This document shows, in pieces, positions 13,366 through 25,770 of a stretch of 64,000 nucleotides of DNA. A program made the translations under genes and the position numbers. This stretch comes from Pyrocephalus nanus. Lineage: Eukaryota > Chordata > Aves > Passeriformes > Tyrannidae. Under the pieces are notes generated by a model. It was not told where the DNA came from. It did no database searches and was given only the letters and a program-made list of their open reading frames with translations. The DNA lies in NCBI GenBank assembly GCA_038380795.1, contig CM076259.1, positions 24,162,977-24,226,976 on the forward strand, in the 5' to 3' direction. The stretch's first letter is position 1. The number at the start of each line of letters is the position of its first letter.

Positions 13366-16300
13366 GTCTAGTTTCTTTAAAACTATCAAAGGTTTCTCCA
13401 TCAAAAAGAAGAAGACATGTTATGTCTGTAAACTCTACATTTGTTTTATTCATTATTTTCCCTTCAGAAACTTCTATATGCAAGATTCATTCCTGAAAGG
13501 ACAGTAAGGCCCTTTCTACATTAAGAAAACGTGCTCTGTGTTGATGTAATTGCATTGGTGCCAACTTCCTTAATATAGGCAGCACTTGAGCTGACCTTGA
13601 AAAACACAGAATCTTTCCAAAAGGGTTACAAACTTGCTGGAGGTTATGTGCAGTATGTAACTTCAAAAACTTGAATCTTTATGCTAGTTATTTTATATAG
13701 CTGGAATGTTAATTCACCTCATCTTTTGCGTGTCAGACAATATTCTAGGACTGCAGATGGAGGTGAAGAGTTTGCTGCACCATGCCTGGGTGTTAGCTAC
13801 CTGCTGTGGTAGCTCTTCTTCATTCCTGTGCGTGAAGTCAGGGTGGAGGGCAATGAGAAAGAAAGAATTGAGGAATTGCTATTGGTTTCTTCAAGTTCCC
13901 CATCAATGTCAGATTCAAGCCATTTGAAGTCATTAGAAGGGGAGCAGTCTGTTGTCATTTTTCTCCTCTTTATATTGCCCCTGCAAGCAGACAAAATAAA
14001 GGAAGTGAAATTACAGCTCTGGAGGGCTTCTCTTCCCTCTTTTTTTTGTGCTTATGTCATTCTGTTTGACTGTTCTTCTTGACTGCTCAGGAACTATCAC
14101 CTTCTATAGCATCCAGGGGGTCTCTAGCAATCCAGTGACAAAAAATAATACAGTGGGGGAAAAAATCACCCAAGAGGCAGATAAAAGAAGTTGTGAAGCC
14201 AACATTAAAATAAACCCAAGAACAACAACAACAAAAAAATCAGTAATGATGAAGTAGAGGCAATATGTTGCTTTGAAACCCTCTATGACCCTTTTCCTAT
14301 TCTCTGCCACTCTGGAGATGAACTGTGCGCATTGGAAGTTTCTTTCTCTATCACTCAACACCATCTCTTCCTTTTTCCTGTGATTTAATAGATATGGTAA
14401 CCTTTCTGCTATTTACTGTACGCTCAGGAAATAAAATTCCACTCAGTTAAGCCACATTGTGAGTGGAAAGGCAGCCGTCAACTCAGGTGGACTTAGAGTA
14501 CAACTGCTCAGAAAAACCAAATCAGGCAGCATCTACACTCCATCACAAGTTAAAGAACTGCTCCACTGTCCTTTACCTGCCCTGGCTCCAACCTCTTATC
14601 TAACGGTCATCTGCAGCTACCTAAACTACTCAGAAAACAAAAACCCAGATCCCCTATCTCCCACTATCAGGTTTAGGTAGAATGACTTACCTCCTTGGCT
14701 TGGAGGTAATAGGTCTGTGAATACACAACTTTATAGGATAACCTAGAGTTCTAGAGGAGAGATGAGACAGAAGAGGTCAACCACATTAGATTCCTAGCAC
14801 TACGTGTTAAGGCCATTTTTTCGTTAAACAGAAGATTTGGAATCACTGAGAAGGGTTCTCTGTGTTTTGGAAAGACTGATGTGTATAATGACTTCTGGAC
14901 TGATCAACAAAGTGCCCATAATTCTGTAATTCTATCACTAATAAAAACATTGTAAAATACAGAAATATCATCTATAAGGCATCACTGAATTACAGTTCTG
15001 ACCCTGTCTAGAGATGAATTGGGGTGAAGATTAGAAAAGGAGGTATGGTTTTCACTAAATGAGAGCTTTCAATTCACTGTGTGGAAAAGGGAAGAGCAGC
15101 TCTCATGTCTCCATCGTAAATCCCTTCAGATGACTAGTTAATAAGCATATTGGAAGAGCCATACAGTCCTCTCACTCCTAAGGTCTGCCATCCCATGGTC
15201 CTTCTGTGTGAGAAGGTGTGAACACCCTTGCAATGCTTTGATCTGGCTCTAAGAAGCTGGAATTCCTCTCATTCTAGAACTCCTTCAGGAAGCCATTCAC
15301 TGGGTCCCTTGGGTGGGCCTTTGAACCTCTTGCTTCCACTATGGAGACAACTGAGTTCCGTGGCTTGACTGATGCCCACCATTTGAGCATTTGTTGGGTA
15401 GATGGAGTGCTGATACAAAGTGAGAGAAGTGCTATTTCTGGGCAGTTTCAGCCTGGCCATAAATCTTGTGTCACAGATCAAGCCAAACTGGTAATAAATC
15501 TCTTAAGGCTTCTAAGACATGATGCCAGATCCAGCCCTTGGAAAAGGGAGTACAATTCCATTGACTGCCAACACTTGTTTGCATGAGATTTTATCTCATT
15601 CTTTCTCACTATCCCCAATACCAATGTCTTGCCTGCTTTAACTGCCTCTGAGGTAAATGTTGCTTCAAAAAAGAGAACAGCAGTCTAGAGATGACCAGAA
15701 AATGTTATTTCCATACTATTTTCTCATATTGCCGAAAGTTTTCATTAAACACCACGTATAATATAGCTGGAGGCATAGCAGGCTCAGGACAAAGCCACAG
15801 TTCTAAATAAATATTCTTCTTAGCCCTTTCTGCCAATACCTTTAAGGTTAAAGTCTCTGGCTGCCTAGCTTATCTTAGAGTATCCAAGGGGCATCATGAG
15901 AGTGGCCCCATCGACACACCAAAAAGAATTAATGCAGCACTCCCAGACTCTTAAGCACCTCTGGACTTCCCCTGAAAGAACATGGATGGCCCCTCTCACA
16001 GGTTATTTCCCTCCACAGGAACATAACTCTGTGAGAACACATACCAGAAAGATACAAATGGTCTACATCATCACACGCAGTGCATCTCCCACCTCTGCTC
16101 TCTCATGTGCATATGCTGTCCACCAAAACCTCTTCGGACAGTCTAAGGCATCCAGATATGGTCAGTAGTATGATAAAAAAATGAGTGAAGCTGATGGGAT
16201 GATCTGGGCAAGCTTTATGGCTTTTACACATCCTAGGCGATTCTCCACTTCCAGAGCTGCCAGAGCCAACCAGTAAGACTGCCTAGTTTCTGAGTCAGTC

Positions 16301-16598
16301 AGTTGACAATGAATCATTGCCCACTGGAGGGAAAAAACAAGACCTGTCAATGTTGTTTTTCCAAACCAAGAAGGAATGACTCAAGCTTAACAAATAGGTA
16401 GGCATTTGGCTGCATTGGGGAGGTCTTAGTTCTTTTTCTTGTATTTCCCATCTCTCACATCCCAGGTGAGTGCTCCAGCAGGCCTACACAACCAATTTCC
16501 TCCTCATTTGACAACTATGGGGACAGCTAGTCCAAAGTGTAATAGCCAACCCCCTCCCCCCTCAACTAAGGCAAGACTAAAACGTACTTCAACTGCTG
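13366..16598. other. Non-coding stretch
   Basis: No gene recognised. A short run at about 14918-14936 (ataattctgtaattctat) looks like a decayed sense-strand CR1 tail but stands without supporting upstream sequence. Small frames up to 90 codons occur on both strands and look random. Confidence 0.5.
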
Positions 16599-16646
16599 AA
16601 AAACAAACAAACAAACAAACAAACAAAAAAAAAACACAAAAAAACC
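16599..16646. repeat. (AAAC)n microsatellite with A-rich end
   Basis: Six or seven perfect aaac units are followed by an A run and further A/C-rich sequence. It resembles the tract at 4.0 kb in composition. Confidence 0.9.
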
Positions 16647-16818
16647 CTGAGAAAACTCATGGCTGTTGGGAATAGAGCCAGAGTGAGGGCTTTTATGTGA
16701 CTTCCAGTTTCCTTGGTTAAACCCTTGGCCACCATGCTATTTGATTCTCAGGTCCAGCTGGTCTCTTTCATCAAAAGTTTCCAGCTGAGACCAAAAACTC
16801 CTTCCAAAAATGTTACAT

Positions 16819-16833
16819 AAAAAAAAAAAAAAA
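16819..16833. repeat. A15 homopolymer
   Basis: Fifteen A followed by an A/C-rich stretch to about 16858. Confidence 0.9.
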
Positions 16834-16858
16834 CCACACCCACAACAACAACCAAAAA

Positions 16859-17994
16859 GCTTTACATTCTTGTATTTTCACAAACTGAAAGTTTCAACTC
16901 AAAACTCTTGGAAAATTCCCCACTGAGCTTCTGTGAAAGATGCTCCAAGAAACAGCAGTGGTACAAATATTATAAATACCAAGTATCCAGGCTCTGTAGG
17001 TAAGCAAGATTTAGATATAAGTGAGTCTGATGACCTTGTTTCTCAATCTCCATATGCCATACTCATCCACTGTGGAAGCATTCAAACAAGCCAACAGTTT
17101 TTCCTTTTCTTTTTGCCAAATAATAAATCTTTCAGACAGCCTCATTGGAATTATTTGTACATGCAAACGGTCAGCTACTGGAATGTGTTTCTTTATGGGT
17201 TGTTGTTGTTCTTCACATTCCCTGGGTTTCAGGCATTCCCTTGTAACATCCTCTTTGATGGAACGAGAAGACAAAATCAGTCTTTTAACTTCAGACAGGG
17301 CATAAAGTTTCTGATACACAAAAAGGGAGAAGAGGACTCATGACTATTCTATGGAATTTATAGAAAGAATAGCTTTTTTTCTTGTAAAGGAAAGTGTTTT
17401 GGAAATCAATTATGATACAGACACCTGAGTGCCAAAAAGAAATTGCTGGGCTACTTGGAGGACCAATAAGACCAAAAGAATGCTGGGGACTCAGAAGGGA
17501 CTGGGCAATCATGGTCTAGGTAGCAAGGCAAGAGTTGAATATTTTTATCTGCTAATATATTTGGCTTGGATTTTTACTAAAAACTTCATAACATCCCTTA
17601 CTATTAAAACAAGACATAAAGATTTGGAGTTGAGAGGTCACAATTACAGGAAAGTTTTGAAGAGGAAAATGCTTTCTTGAAACTCATTTGACTAAGAAAT
17701 TGCTTCCTTCTGCCACGTGTTTTTCATTGCAGCTCCCAGAATATCAAAGGATGGCAGTCAAGTAATGATGGCTGGCAAAGGCCATTACTTAAGCATGGCC
17801 ATTAAAAGAGAGGGCACAGATTAAGGCCAGATGACTTTACAGATAAGTTTGTTGTAAATGAGGTTGCTATAAGCATAGGCAGTGCTGACATCCAGCCACG
17901 TTCAGCTGAAGAAGCAGAGACACATCTGTGCTTCTAAAGGCACTAGAAAACATAAATGAAAAGCATTCCAAAAGACACAACCCCATTTCTTTTT
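16859..17994. other. Non-coding stretch
   Basis: A 136-codon plus-strand frame at 16933-17343 is overlapped by a 102-codon minus-strand frame and a second plus-strand frame. None has a recognisable motif, and all three are probably chance. No repeat was recognised. Confidence 0.5.
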
Positions 17995-18235
17995 CTGCCT
18001 TTAACTAGTCCCAACAGATGTTTGTCTAACTTAGGCATTTCTTTGTGAAAACTTCAAAGAAGAAATTCTATAATCTTCTCAGGCAACCTATTTTAGTGTG
18101 TAAATATTCTTACTGCTAGAAAGTTATTCCTAACATGGAGCAAGAAGATCTAGCTTACAATTTAAGCCCATCATTTCTCATTCTTTCCTTGGTGGATGTG
18201 GATAGCAGTCTTATCTCCACAGATACTGAAAGTCT
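17995..18235 (-). mobile_element. CR1 LINE fragment, old but clearly readable, minus orientation
   Basis: The plus strand carries, in the right order, the landmarks of a reversed CR1 3' region: ccaacagatgtttgtctaac (18011), ttctataatcttctcaggca (18066), a stretch equivalent to acctattccagtg, gctagaaagttattcctaac (18115), and caatttaagcccatcatttc (18159) followed by a ggatgtgga block. This is the older, amniote-wide type of CR1, well known from turtles and crocodilians, rather than a young bird subfamily. No tail repeats and no open coding sequence remain. The element's 3' side points to lower coordinates. Confidence 0.82.
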
Positions 18236-20024
18236 AGCAGCAAATTCAGCTTCCCTTACAGTCAGGCGTGGACCTTAATTACAAGATGATTTCAACTCTT
18301 ACAGCTCATATTTGTATATCCACTATGCATATTTATGGCACTTGCCAAAGATGACTGCTTTGAATGGATGGCTGTGAGGATTTTGTTGAGGTAGGGAAAA
18401 CAAATTGTCATTGCTGGCATTATAGCACAAGAAACATTTTTCACGCACCCTCATAAGTATTCCATACACACACACAAACACATATACAATTTTCCCATTA
18501 AAAGCAGTGTTTACATACCCTGACAGTTCTGAGGGCAACCTAATGCTACCACAAGTGTACTCGGTCATTATCTGCATGCAACCCCCCCAGTGCATGCACA
18601 GACACAAAAGCATATGAATGCTTATGGATTTGTGGCACAAACTTGCAGATGGTATAAATCAGTGTCACTCCTACTCAGCCTAATTCCTATTCAAGTTGGC
18701 CATAAGGCATGAACAGACAAATACGTAGATCTCCATGTCTCCACAGCCATATGGGCTGTATACCCAGGTGGGTGTGCACTGCATACCTTCCTGGCCTGAT
18801 GGATGCTGCGGTACAGCTGTCAGACTGGTCACCCAAAGCACAGAACTTGAGCACCGTCGAGTTCCCATCAGTAGGAAACTCAGCCTCAGGCACTAGAAGA
18901 AAGACTGTGAGCAGCACAGTGTGGTACAGCAGGGCTCTGTTGAACCAATTAGGGTTAACACATTTCTGGTTAATGAGAGGTGCCGGTCATGATTGTAAAT
19001 TAATATTTTCCAGTGGCTACCCATGCACTCAAGTGTCAGTATTGATCAAACTTACCTCTGCCCAGTTAATGCTGATGGATTCAACAGCAACATACGCCTG
19101 CTCATCTGTTACCCAATTAAGATAAGCTCTCGACTCATCCTAATAGCTGTATTTATTGTCATCAGGAATATTGATGTATCTCTGTGCTAACTGCAAGCCA
19201 ACATATACACATGAGCACATGCAAAGGACACAGCGCTGCTCCTGTAATTGTCCCGGTCTCAAACCACAGGGAGAAAGCACTTTATTAGCCTTCCCGTTCT
19301 TTTATCCATAGAGGCAGTATTTTCTACAGGGAAAGGAAAAGTAAAGGATCCTCCCCTTCTCTAGACTTACTAGACTAGATTCACACACGCCCCACCCTGC
19401 ATCAGAGAATAAGCAGCACAGCAAGCTCCACAAATAAACTGCTTGGATCTTTTAAAGACTAAAGCAAATGGAAGCCTCCTGTTGCACAGGGAGTCCAGCA
19501 TGTGAGAAATGCTGGGCATATAAGGAAAATGCCTATGGAAGGAACCAAATAAGGATTAATGAGCATCTTTTTATATGGTTTTCTACATTTCTAGCCAGGC
19601 TGTCTGAGTCTGAAGCTGCTGGGTAGCTAATGGGCCTTGGGTAAGGGACACGACAGCAGCTGTCTGCACAAAGCAAACAAAAAACAAACAAAAAACCCAA
19701 ACAAAAAAAGATTCTATGAAAACTTAGCATTTTGCTTGCAGTGCAAGGAGTTCATTCCTGAAAAGCAAATGTACAGTTTAGCCAACCCAAGACGCACTTG
19801 CCCATTCCTGAAAACAGATTCCTGTGTGTAGCAAATGGGCTATTAAATGGAGCAACAGATAAGGACCCATTTACTCATAAAAGGGTCATTCTAAACTAAA
19901 ACAGAAGTGAGAGCTCAGAGGAAGCCAGTTAATCTCTGCAGCCAAAGTGCAGCCCTGACAATCTCAGCCAAAGTGCCCATCCTGTGCAGACAGGATTGCA
20001 TGCTGTGGTATATAAAACTGAATT
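18236..20024. other. Non-coding stretch with short tandem repeats
   Basis: It contains a short (CA)n run at 18464-18482 and an A/C-rich tract at 19675-19711. A 138-codon plus-strand frame at 18709-19125 overlaps two minus-strand frames and resembles no known protein. The part at about 18990-19160 has balanced composition and no repeat character; it could be conserved sequence, but that cannot be judged from one genome. Confidence 0.5.
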
Positions 20025-20038
20025 AAAAAAAAAAAAAA
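20025..20038. repeat. A14 homopolymer
   Basis: Fourteen consecutive A. Confidence 0.9.
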
Positions 20039-21385
20039 GTTAGAAAACAGTTCACAAAGGTCTTTTAGAGTGCAACACATAATGGATGCCTTTTTCCTTC
20101 TACATGAGCCAAATGAAACAACACCATCTGATTTATGCAGAGACTGAGTTTGGTCCCAGACTGGAATCTCAAGTCATGAGTAAAAATCTATCTGGTGGTT
20201 TTCATAAGTGGTAGCCTCAATTTGCTTCCAATTTGACAGATGCCTCCAAGGCAACTTATGGTCCTGGAAGCACCTTATTAAGCCACAGTTAATGGCAGGT
20301 CATGCTGAGTGACAAAAGTTTGAATGGGACCTTGCAAATGGACCCTTTTAACCAACAAGAGATAGAACTTGTAAGCCTGCTGCCATAGAGTGATGGCAGA
20401 GCTCACGCTGCTGCTGTTTCTGTCCAATCTGTCCTTTAGATAAGTGAAGGACACCTATCTCCAGGGCTCTCCACTTAGTACTTTTCATCGTTCACTAAAT
20501 TAAAAAGTGAGCAATTGACAGCACACCTTATTAAATGACTCTTCTCCCTTCTTCCCCCCACCACCATGGCCATGTTTTAACAGCCACAGACACTTTGCTG
20601 GTGTCTTTTTAATTTGATTTAACTAAAAAAATAAGACACAAAGCCATTTGGCCTTGTGCCACTCAATGTACTGCTATAGAGTAGGTATGAGTTATAGGGT
20701 AATATTTCACACCCTGTTGTGTCTTATTACTTAACTAATAACAATATTTACCCAGGGTTTTCCCCAAGCAATTCAGACAGGTTTAAAAGAAATCTTGATT
20801 AAAGAATGACAGCCAAAGTATTGGATGTTAAGTATAAATAAGAGTAATGTGAAGAGAGTGGAAGAGTTTACTGTTGCATCCTGGTAGTTTGCAGTAAATC
20901 AGTATAATATGAAAGTTCCTCTTTACTGGGCCTCACTAGTTGCCATTTCTCTTGCTGCAGCCCATGTAAAGAGATGCCAGACCTCTGACTTGTATAAGTG
21001 CAGTTGTTGTAGGCTGCAGCTGCAACGCACAGTGGTAGCATTTGATTGCCAGAAGCTGAACCTCTTACCTTAAGCCTTTAGCCACTAGAGCTAGGGGAAT
21101 AATCAGCCACCTCTCACCTGTTCCAGGGTTAGCCACCTAGAAATACAACTATAGCAAATTAGAGTATCACAGCCTTCATCCTCCACAAACTCCCTGACAC
21201 TCTCAGTAGTTTGAGACTACAAAAAGAATTTTAGCTCATATAAAAAGACACCTCTAAGAGTATTATCTATGGAACTCACTGTTGGGGCAGACAAAGCCAA
21301 GGACCAAGTAAATTACAAGGGTATTAGATGTTACCAGTAAAAACATTCCCATTCAGGTTAGAGAGGATATGACATTTTTACTGGT
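20039..21385. other. Non-coding stretch
   Basis: No open frame of 60 codons or more occurs in this 1.35 kb, and no transposon was recognised. Around 20598-20640 a short imperfect inverted pair (gtgtcttttt and aataagacac) flanks an AT-rich centre. Confidence 0.55.
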
Positions 21386-21580
21386 TCACATAACTCTTTC
21401 ACCAGTCAAGCAGCAACTGTCTCTTTGGTAGATTATTCCATGTTCTTTGCACCTTGCAATTTCTGCTGAAATAGTAGATGTTGCCCTCTGTTCAAGGCAG
21501 GATACAAAGCTGTCAAAGTCCTCATCTGACTTCCTTTGGTAATTCTCCAGCTGACTAAGAGACTTAAGCAACACATCCAT
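21386..21580 (-). other. Unrecognised 64-codon open frame, doubtful
   Basis: This minus-strand frame starts with ATG directly after an in-frame TGA. Its middle part is acidic and polar: KSDEDFDSFVSCL, about residues 17-29, followed after some 17 residues by EHGIIY. The first piece loosely recalls two unrelated things: the FVCC..SHG..GIIYG region of caspases, and the E..DSFV..L..LA region of gag proteins of Ty3/gypsy-type retrotransposons. Neither fit extends further, and the flanking translation is broken by stops. There is no clear splice acceptor in front. It may simply be chance; I assign no function. Confidence 0.15.
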
Positions 21581-21755
21581 TCAGCTAAGGAAGGCACTGC
21601 AGATTCCCTCCAAACTAACTGCATTCAGAAAACTCATCTAATACTGTAAATACAAGGACTCCTGTCAAAAGCAAAGAAGAAAAAATACATTCAAATTTAT
21701 GTCCAAGTTGCTATTTTCCTGACTGCCTCGTAGATTACCTGCTCACTGGAAGGAA

Positions 21756-21772
21756 GGGGGGGGGGGGGGGGG
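21756..21772. repeat. G17 homopolymer
   Basis: Seventeen consecutive G on the plus strand, preceded by aaggaa. Such runs can form G-quadruplexes and are often misread in sequencing and assembly, so the exact length is uncertain. Confidence 0.9.
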
Positions 21773-23751
21773 AACATCACCACTCTCTGCAGCTTCTTGT
21801 TTTCCCATGGAGATTTCCCCTCCACAACTTTACCAGCCCCTGAAGTAATTCCTGTATAAGAGTAACTAGAATCATTGTGCTAGTAGAGACGTATGCAAGC
21901 CAGGACAGGGCACTCTAAATAATGCCATTTCTGTAGAATTACTTAAGGTGATGAATGGGCAAAATCCTGCAGTTGTTACTCAGACAAAACATCATTCCAA
22001 GATACTGAAGATTTTTAATGAATAAAGGCTTTAGAATTTGGTCCAACAGTAGTAATTTTGGAGCAGACATCTTAAGGAACATGAGTCTCTTCTGACCTGG
22101 CATTGTGGCATGGGATGCACTTATGGTCTAGACCCACATCATACCAACAACATTCTGTCACTGGCTGCAGCAGGCAGTAGCTGAGGAGAAATGAAATTAC
22201 TAGACTAAACATTTACCTCTTTGATCAGGCTCTGCAGACACTGTCTTTTCATCTTTCAGTATTTCAGCATTCCCCAACCTTGCTTCCACCTTGGAAAAAC
22301 TGGGTATGAAACATTTTTTTCCTTCCAAGAAGCTTTATACTGCAGAAGAGCCTATGGACAAGCAACTGAGGAGTATTTGCATTTGTAGGGTCTGTATCTG
22401 TTCTCAACTGAGATCCAGCTAGGGAAGGTCACAGCAGTACAAGGACAGGGGGAGACAAAGATCCTCCTTTGACACCCCACCAACAGGAAAAAGAGCCCTG
22501 TGAGCCAAGCAGAGTTGTGGAGATGATACCTGTGAGCAACTAAGGGATCAGAGAATGCAGCATTTTTGAGAATTGCTCCTTATTGAGAACATATAGTCCT
22601 AGCTAAGGGAACACCTTATATTTTTCCTTTTCACTGACATCACCTGGACTTGCACTGAAGTTTTGCCCCATCTTGCTACATCCTTCCTCTTCTCCCCACT
22701 CATCTCCCTGTAAGTACACCAGCTGCATTTAGTCCAGCTTTCCTGCTTTCAGGTTTGTACTCCATCAGGTCCTACCCAATCTCTCCCCAGTTCTTTTTTC
22801 CCTAAACAAACACCTACGTACAGTTCTCTCACACATGAGTCTCTACTTCTTACAGCCTTGACAGTTCTGGTTGGGAATGGTGTGGACTCATTATTAACTC
22901 TGCCAGCTGTTTTTTCACCTTGACTCTCAACATACCAAACCAGAAAGGCCTTTGTTCTCCAGGACACCGCTCCCTACTGACTCTGACTGGGTGGCTTATC
23001 ACCCAGAAGCAGCAGCTTTTGCCCTGGCAGCTTATTTCTACATGCCAATCCTTCAGTGCTAGCAAAAAAAGAGCTTTTCCTCTCCTACTCTGGACCCCTA
23101 CAATTTGTCTTTCATTTCTTTCCTAAGGGAGGGTAGGGAATCACACCATCCCTCTTGGCTCAGCTGCTTCTGCTGAGCATATTTTGGCCCTCTGCAGCAG
23201 ATAGAGCTTTAAAAGAAAGTAGAAATGCCCTTGGGATAGGAGATCATATCCTTATGAGTTAAATTACAGGCCAGGGCTAAAACCACTGCCAAAAAGGATA
23301 AACATGGCAGACAGAACTAGTTTCTGTTAGGAAAATAGGGATTATGCTTTTAGAACAGAAATGCAGGATGATAGAAGTTGCTCAAATCACTGTGCATATG
23401 CATAATGTGTCCAAAGCTTTAAAAGACCTAGTTTAAATGGGTCCAGGACTTATCATTCAGAGTCAAGACAGATCATACTTGGCCCAAGAGCAACATCAAC
23501 TGTTGGTCTTTGGAGTTATGGGGCAGGCATCAATAGACAGAATGGCAAGTAGGAGAAAAAATGGCATAAACGACAGTTCCCATGAACTCTTCTAGTGCCT
23601 CAAGCTGCTGCTGTGAAAATTGTATTTTTACATTTTGTTCCAACACAGAATAGAAAAATATTTGTAACAGGGAAAGGTAATTTCCATTTTCTCTTAGCCT
23701 GAAGATTTAGCCCTTGAAGGAAGGCTGCTCATATGTTCCGTTCATCTCTCT
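21773..23751. other. Non-coding stretch
   Basis: No gene or transposon recognised. Small frames of 68-72 codons overlap on both strands at 22749-23126. Confidence 0.55.
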
Positions 23752-23781
23752 CTTTTTTCTTTTCTTTTTTTTTTTTTTTTT
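23752..23781. repeat. T-rich tract with a T17 run
   Basis: A pyrimidine tract ends in seventeen T at 23765-23781, followed by aacag. In shape this is a splice-acceptor-like sequence, but the downstream open frame has no credible donor, so I annotate it only as a repeat. Confidence 0.85.
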
Positions 23782-23860
23782 AACAGCACAGCACTTATTT
23801 TGGAAGCCCTTGCTTTCCACTCATGAGTGATCTACTTCTGTTGAAAGACCTGTGCCCAGA

Positions 23861-23883
23861 CTTCTCTCTCTCTCTTTCTCTCT
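23861..23883. repeat. (TC)n microsatellite
   Basis: About ten TC units with one interruption. Confidence 0.85.
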
Positions 23884-24994
23884 GCTACTAGATGTCTTTT
23901 CCCTAATTCACTCTTTTCCAGCTGGTGTCAACTTTATTATCTGTTATGGATGGGAGAAGGACGCTAAGAACTCTCTGAAAAGAAATAAAATTCTAAAAAG
24001 TAAAAAAAAAAGGAGGAACTCTAGGTACAACACCTAGAGAAAAGCCAAATCCTTAATAACAGAGGATCATTTTGCAAAACACTGCTTTTCTCTGAATACC
24101 CAGTTCATTATCTGCTTTGGGAAAGGTTTCTGCTCAGATAGTGGAGACCTCTAAAGCACACAGGATCTAGAGGGAAAGAAATGAGAGACTGTTGACAAGG
24201 TCTGTGTAGAAAAACATGACTCCTTTAATAACACTTTTACATCCTCCCCTCACCCATTCACTTAGCCTTCTATTTCTTCATGTAAAAATATATTTCAGCA
24301 TCATTTCTTGACCACTCAAATTCTACATCCTTTTCGGTACCCTAACTCACTTCCAACTCCACTTGCCTGACTTTGTACACCTTGGCAGGAAGGCCATTGC
24401 ACTCGTGCTTACTTTCACAAAATAAACCCCATTGTTTTACTGTACTTCCTTCCTACCCTCTATGGCAGTCATTCTGTAGAGATGTAGCAGCCTATTTCAT
24501 AAAACCGCCCAGGGAATTCCACCTACCAGACATCACAACACCTTTTGTTGTGCTGCTACCCTGTCCCCAGTGGAAGAATTTTTAAAGTCCAGGCCCTATC
24601 TGTTACACCTTTTCTGTTTTAAGACATGTTCTTGAGAGTCATGCAAGAACAGCCTCACAGTGCTAGTAAGGATGATGTCCACCCTTGCACACAGACCACA
24701 TACTGATGTCAGGTCCTGGAATTGGTGATGTGCTGAAAACAGCAATCTAGAGATGAACACATTAGTGTGTGCAGTCTCCCTGTAACCATGAGAACAAAAC
24801 ATGTGCCAAGCTATGCAAGAAAATAGAAAACTTCCCAATTTTGTAGCTGCCCACATTATTCCTGACATACCAAATAGGCAGTATAAAGGAAACAGAAGGG
24901 AAGATTTTGATTTTGCCTGATTACCTAGCCCTGACCATTGAATTTCAACTAAAAATTTCACTATCAAAATGCCTGTGTTTGAGCTAGAATCTAT
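23884..24994. other. Non-coding stretch
   Basis: The only long frame is a 123-codon minus-strand frame at 24596-24967, with several cysteines and hydrophobic stretches but no recognisable domain or splice signals. No repeat was recognised. Confidence 0.5.
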
Positions 24995-25365
24995 CTTTTA
25001 AACAGCACCCAGTCTTGATTTGAAAAACTGATCCAGGGAGATTTTTTTTTTCTCCAGTTGTTTCATCCTAGTGGAAAGTTATCCTCACAATTAAAAATGC
25101 CTTACTCCCCTCTCTTTTCTTTTCCTGTATTTCAGTATGCAAGTACTGGGTCTTGTGAGACTTTTCTTTGCCAGAATTGCTGCAGTCTTCTTCCAAAGTA
25201 GGTAAGCAGGGCCTATAGTGATGATCCTTCTCAGTCTTCTCTAAATAGATTGAGTTTCCTAGGTAATTTGAGGCAGTTTTCCAAATTTTGCATCATTCCA
25301 GTGGGTTCTTCTCTGAACCCTTTCCCATTTATCAACAGGGCCTTGATACATGTTGTAACACAGTT
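24995..25365 (-). mobile_element. CR1 LINE fragment, strongly decayed, minus orientation
   Basis: Landmarks of a reversed CR1 occur in the expected order. A decayed stretch equivalent to the tccaaggatggagattccac block lies at about 25030-25065. Next comes gttatcctcacaattaaaaa at 25079-25098, equivalent to the ccctcactgttaaaaattt block. Then tctcagtcttctctaaatag (25230) is followed by tgggttcttctctgaaccct (25302) and an atttatcaac piece, matching the cttctctaaactgaac, ctctcctctgaacc and tccaatttgtc blocks. Spacing is close to that of the consensus. No coding sequence is readable. Confidence 0.6.
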
Positions 25366-25699
25366 AAGTTAATGTTGCAAGAGAAATCATAACTTTTTTT
25401 TTTCTAGGCTTTTTTATGCTTGATTTCTCACCCATAACATTACACGTAACTACATACCATATGCAGTAAAAAAAAAAAATCAACAAAAAAATCACAGAGG
25501 AAGCTCTTAAAGGTCAAAAACTAAACTAGCAAATTTATGCCAGATAAACTAATCAAATCCTATTAATTTATTTTTTTCCTGTTTCCACCTCTGCATGCCA
25601 GATGCTACAGGAGCTTAAAGCACCTTACCCAGTGACTTTTTAAGTTCAGAGAGAAACAGCCCAATCCTACTGTTATTTCTTCCTTTGGAAAAACCATGC
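25366..25699. other. AT-rich spacer between two CR1 fragments
   Basis: It holds short A and T runs (for example 25393-25402 and 25468-25479) and nothing identifiable. It could be decayed CR1 joining the two flanking fragments, but I cannot show it. Confidence 0.4.
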
Positions 25700-25770
25700 T
25701 GCAAGACTTGTTAAGGGAAATTTTTTCCTGACACCTAAATTTTTCATGTGGGTAATTTAATCCTATTTCT
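25700..25770 (-). mobile_element. Probable CR1 LINE fragment, minus orientation
   Basis: The text gttaagggaaattttttcct (25711) and, after a gap, gtaatttaatcctatttctt (25752-25771) correspond to the reversed CR1 blocks for ttaggaagttttttccta and gcaatttaagcccattactt. The fragment leads directly into the tandem array that follows. Confidence 0.4.

Noticed and set aside
14891..14936. Run resembling a sense-strand CR1 tail (ataattctgtaattctat)
   Set aside because: No further CR1 landmarks upstream; too short to support.
23752..23790. Polypyrimidine tract followed by aacag, resembling a splice acceptor
   Set aside because: The following open frame runs through a (TC)n repeat to a stop with no credible donor; the tract is a microsatellite.
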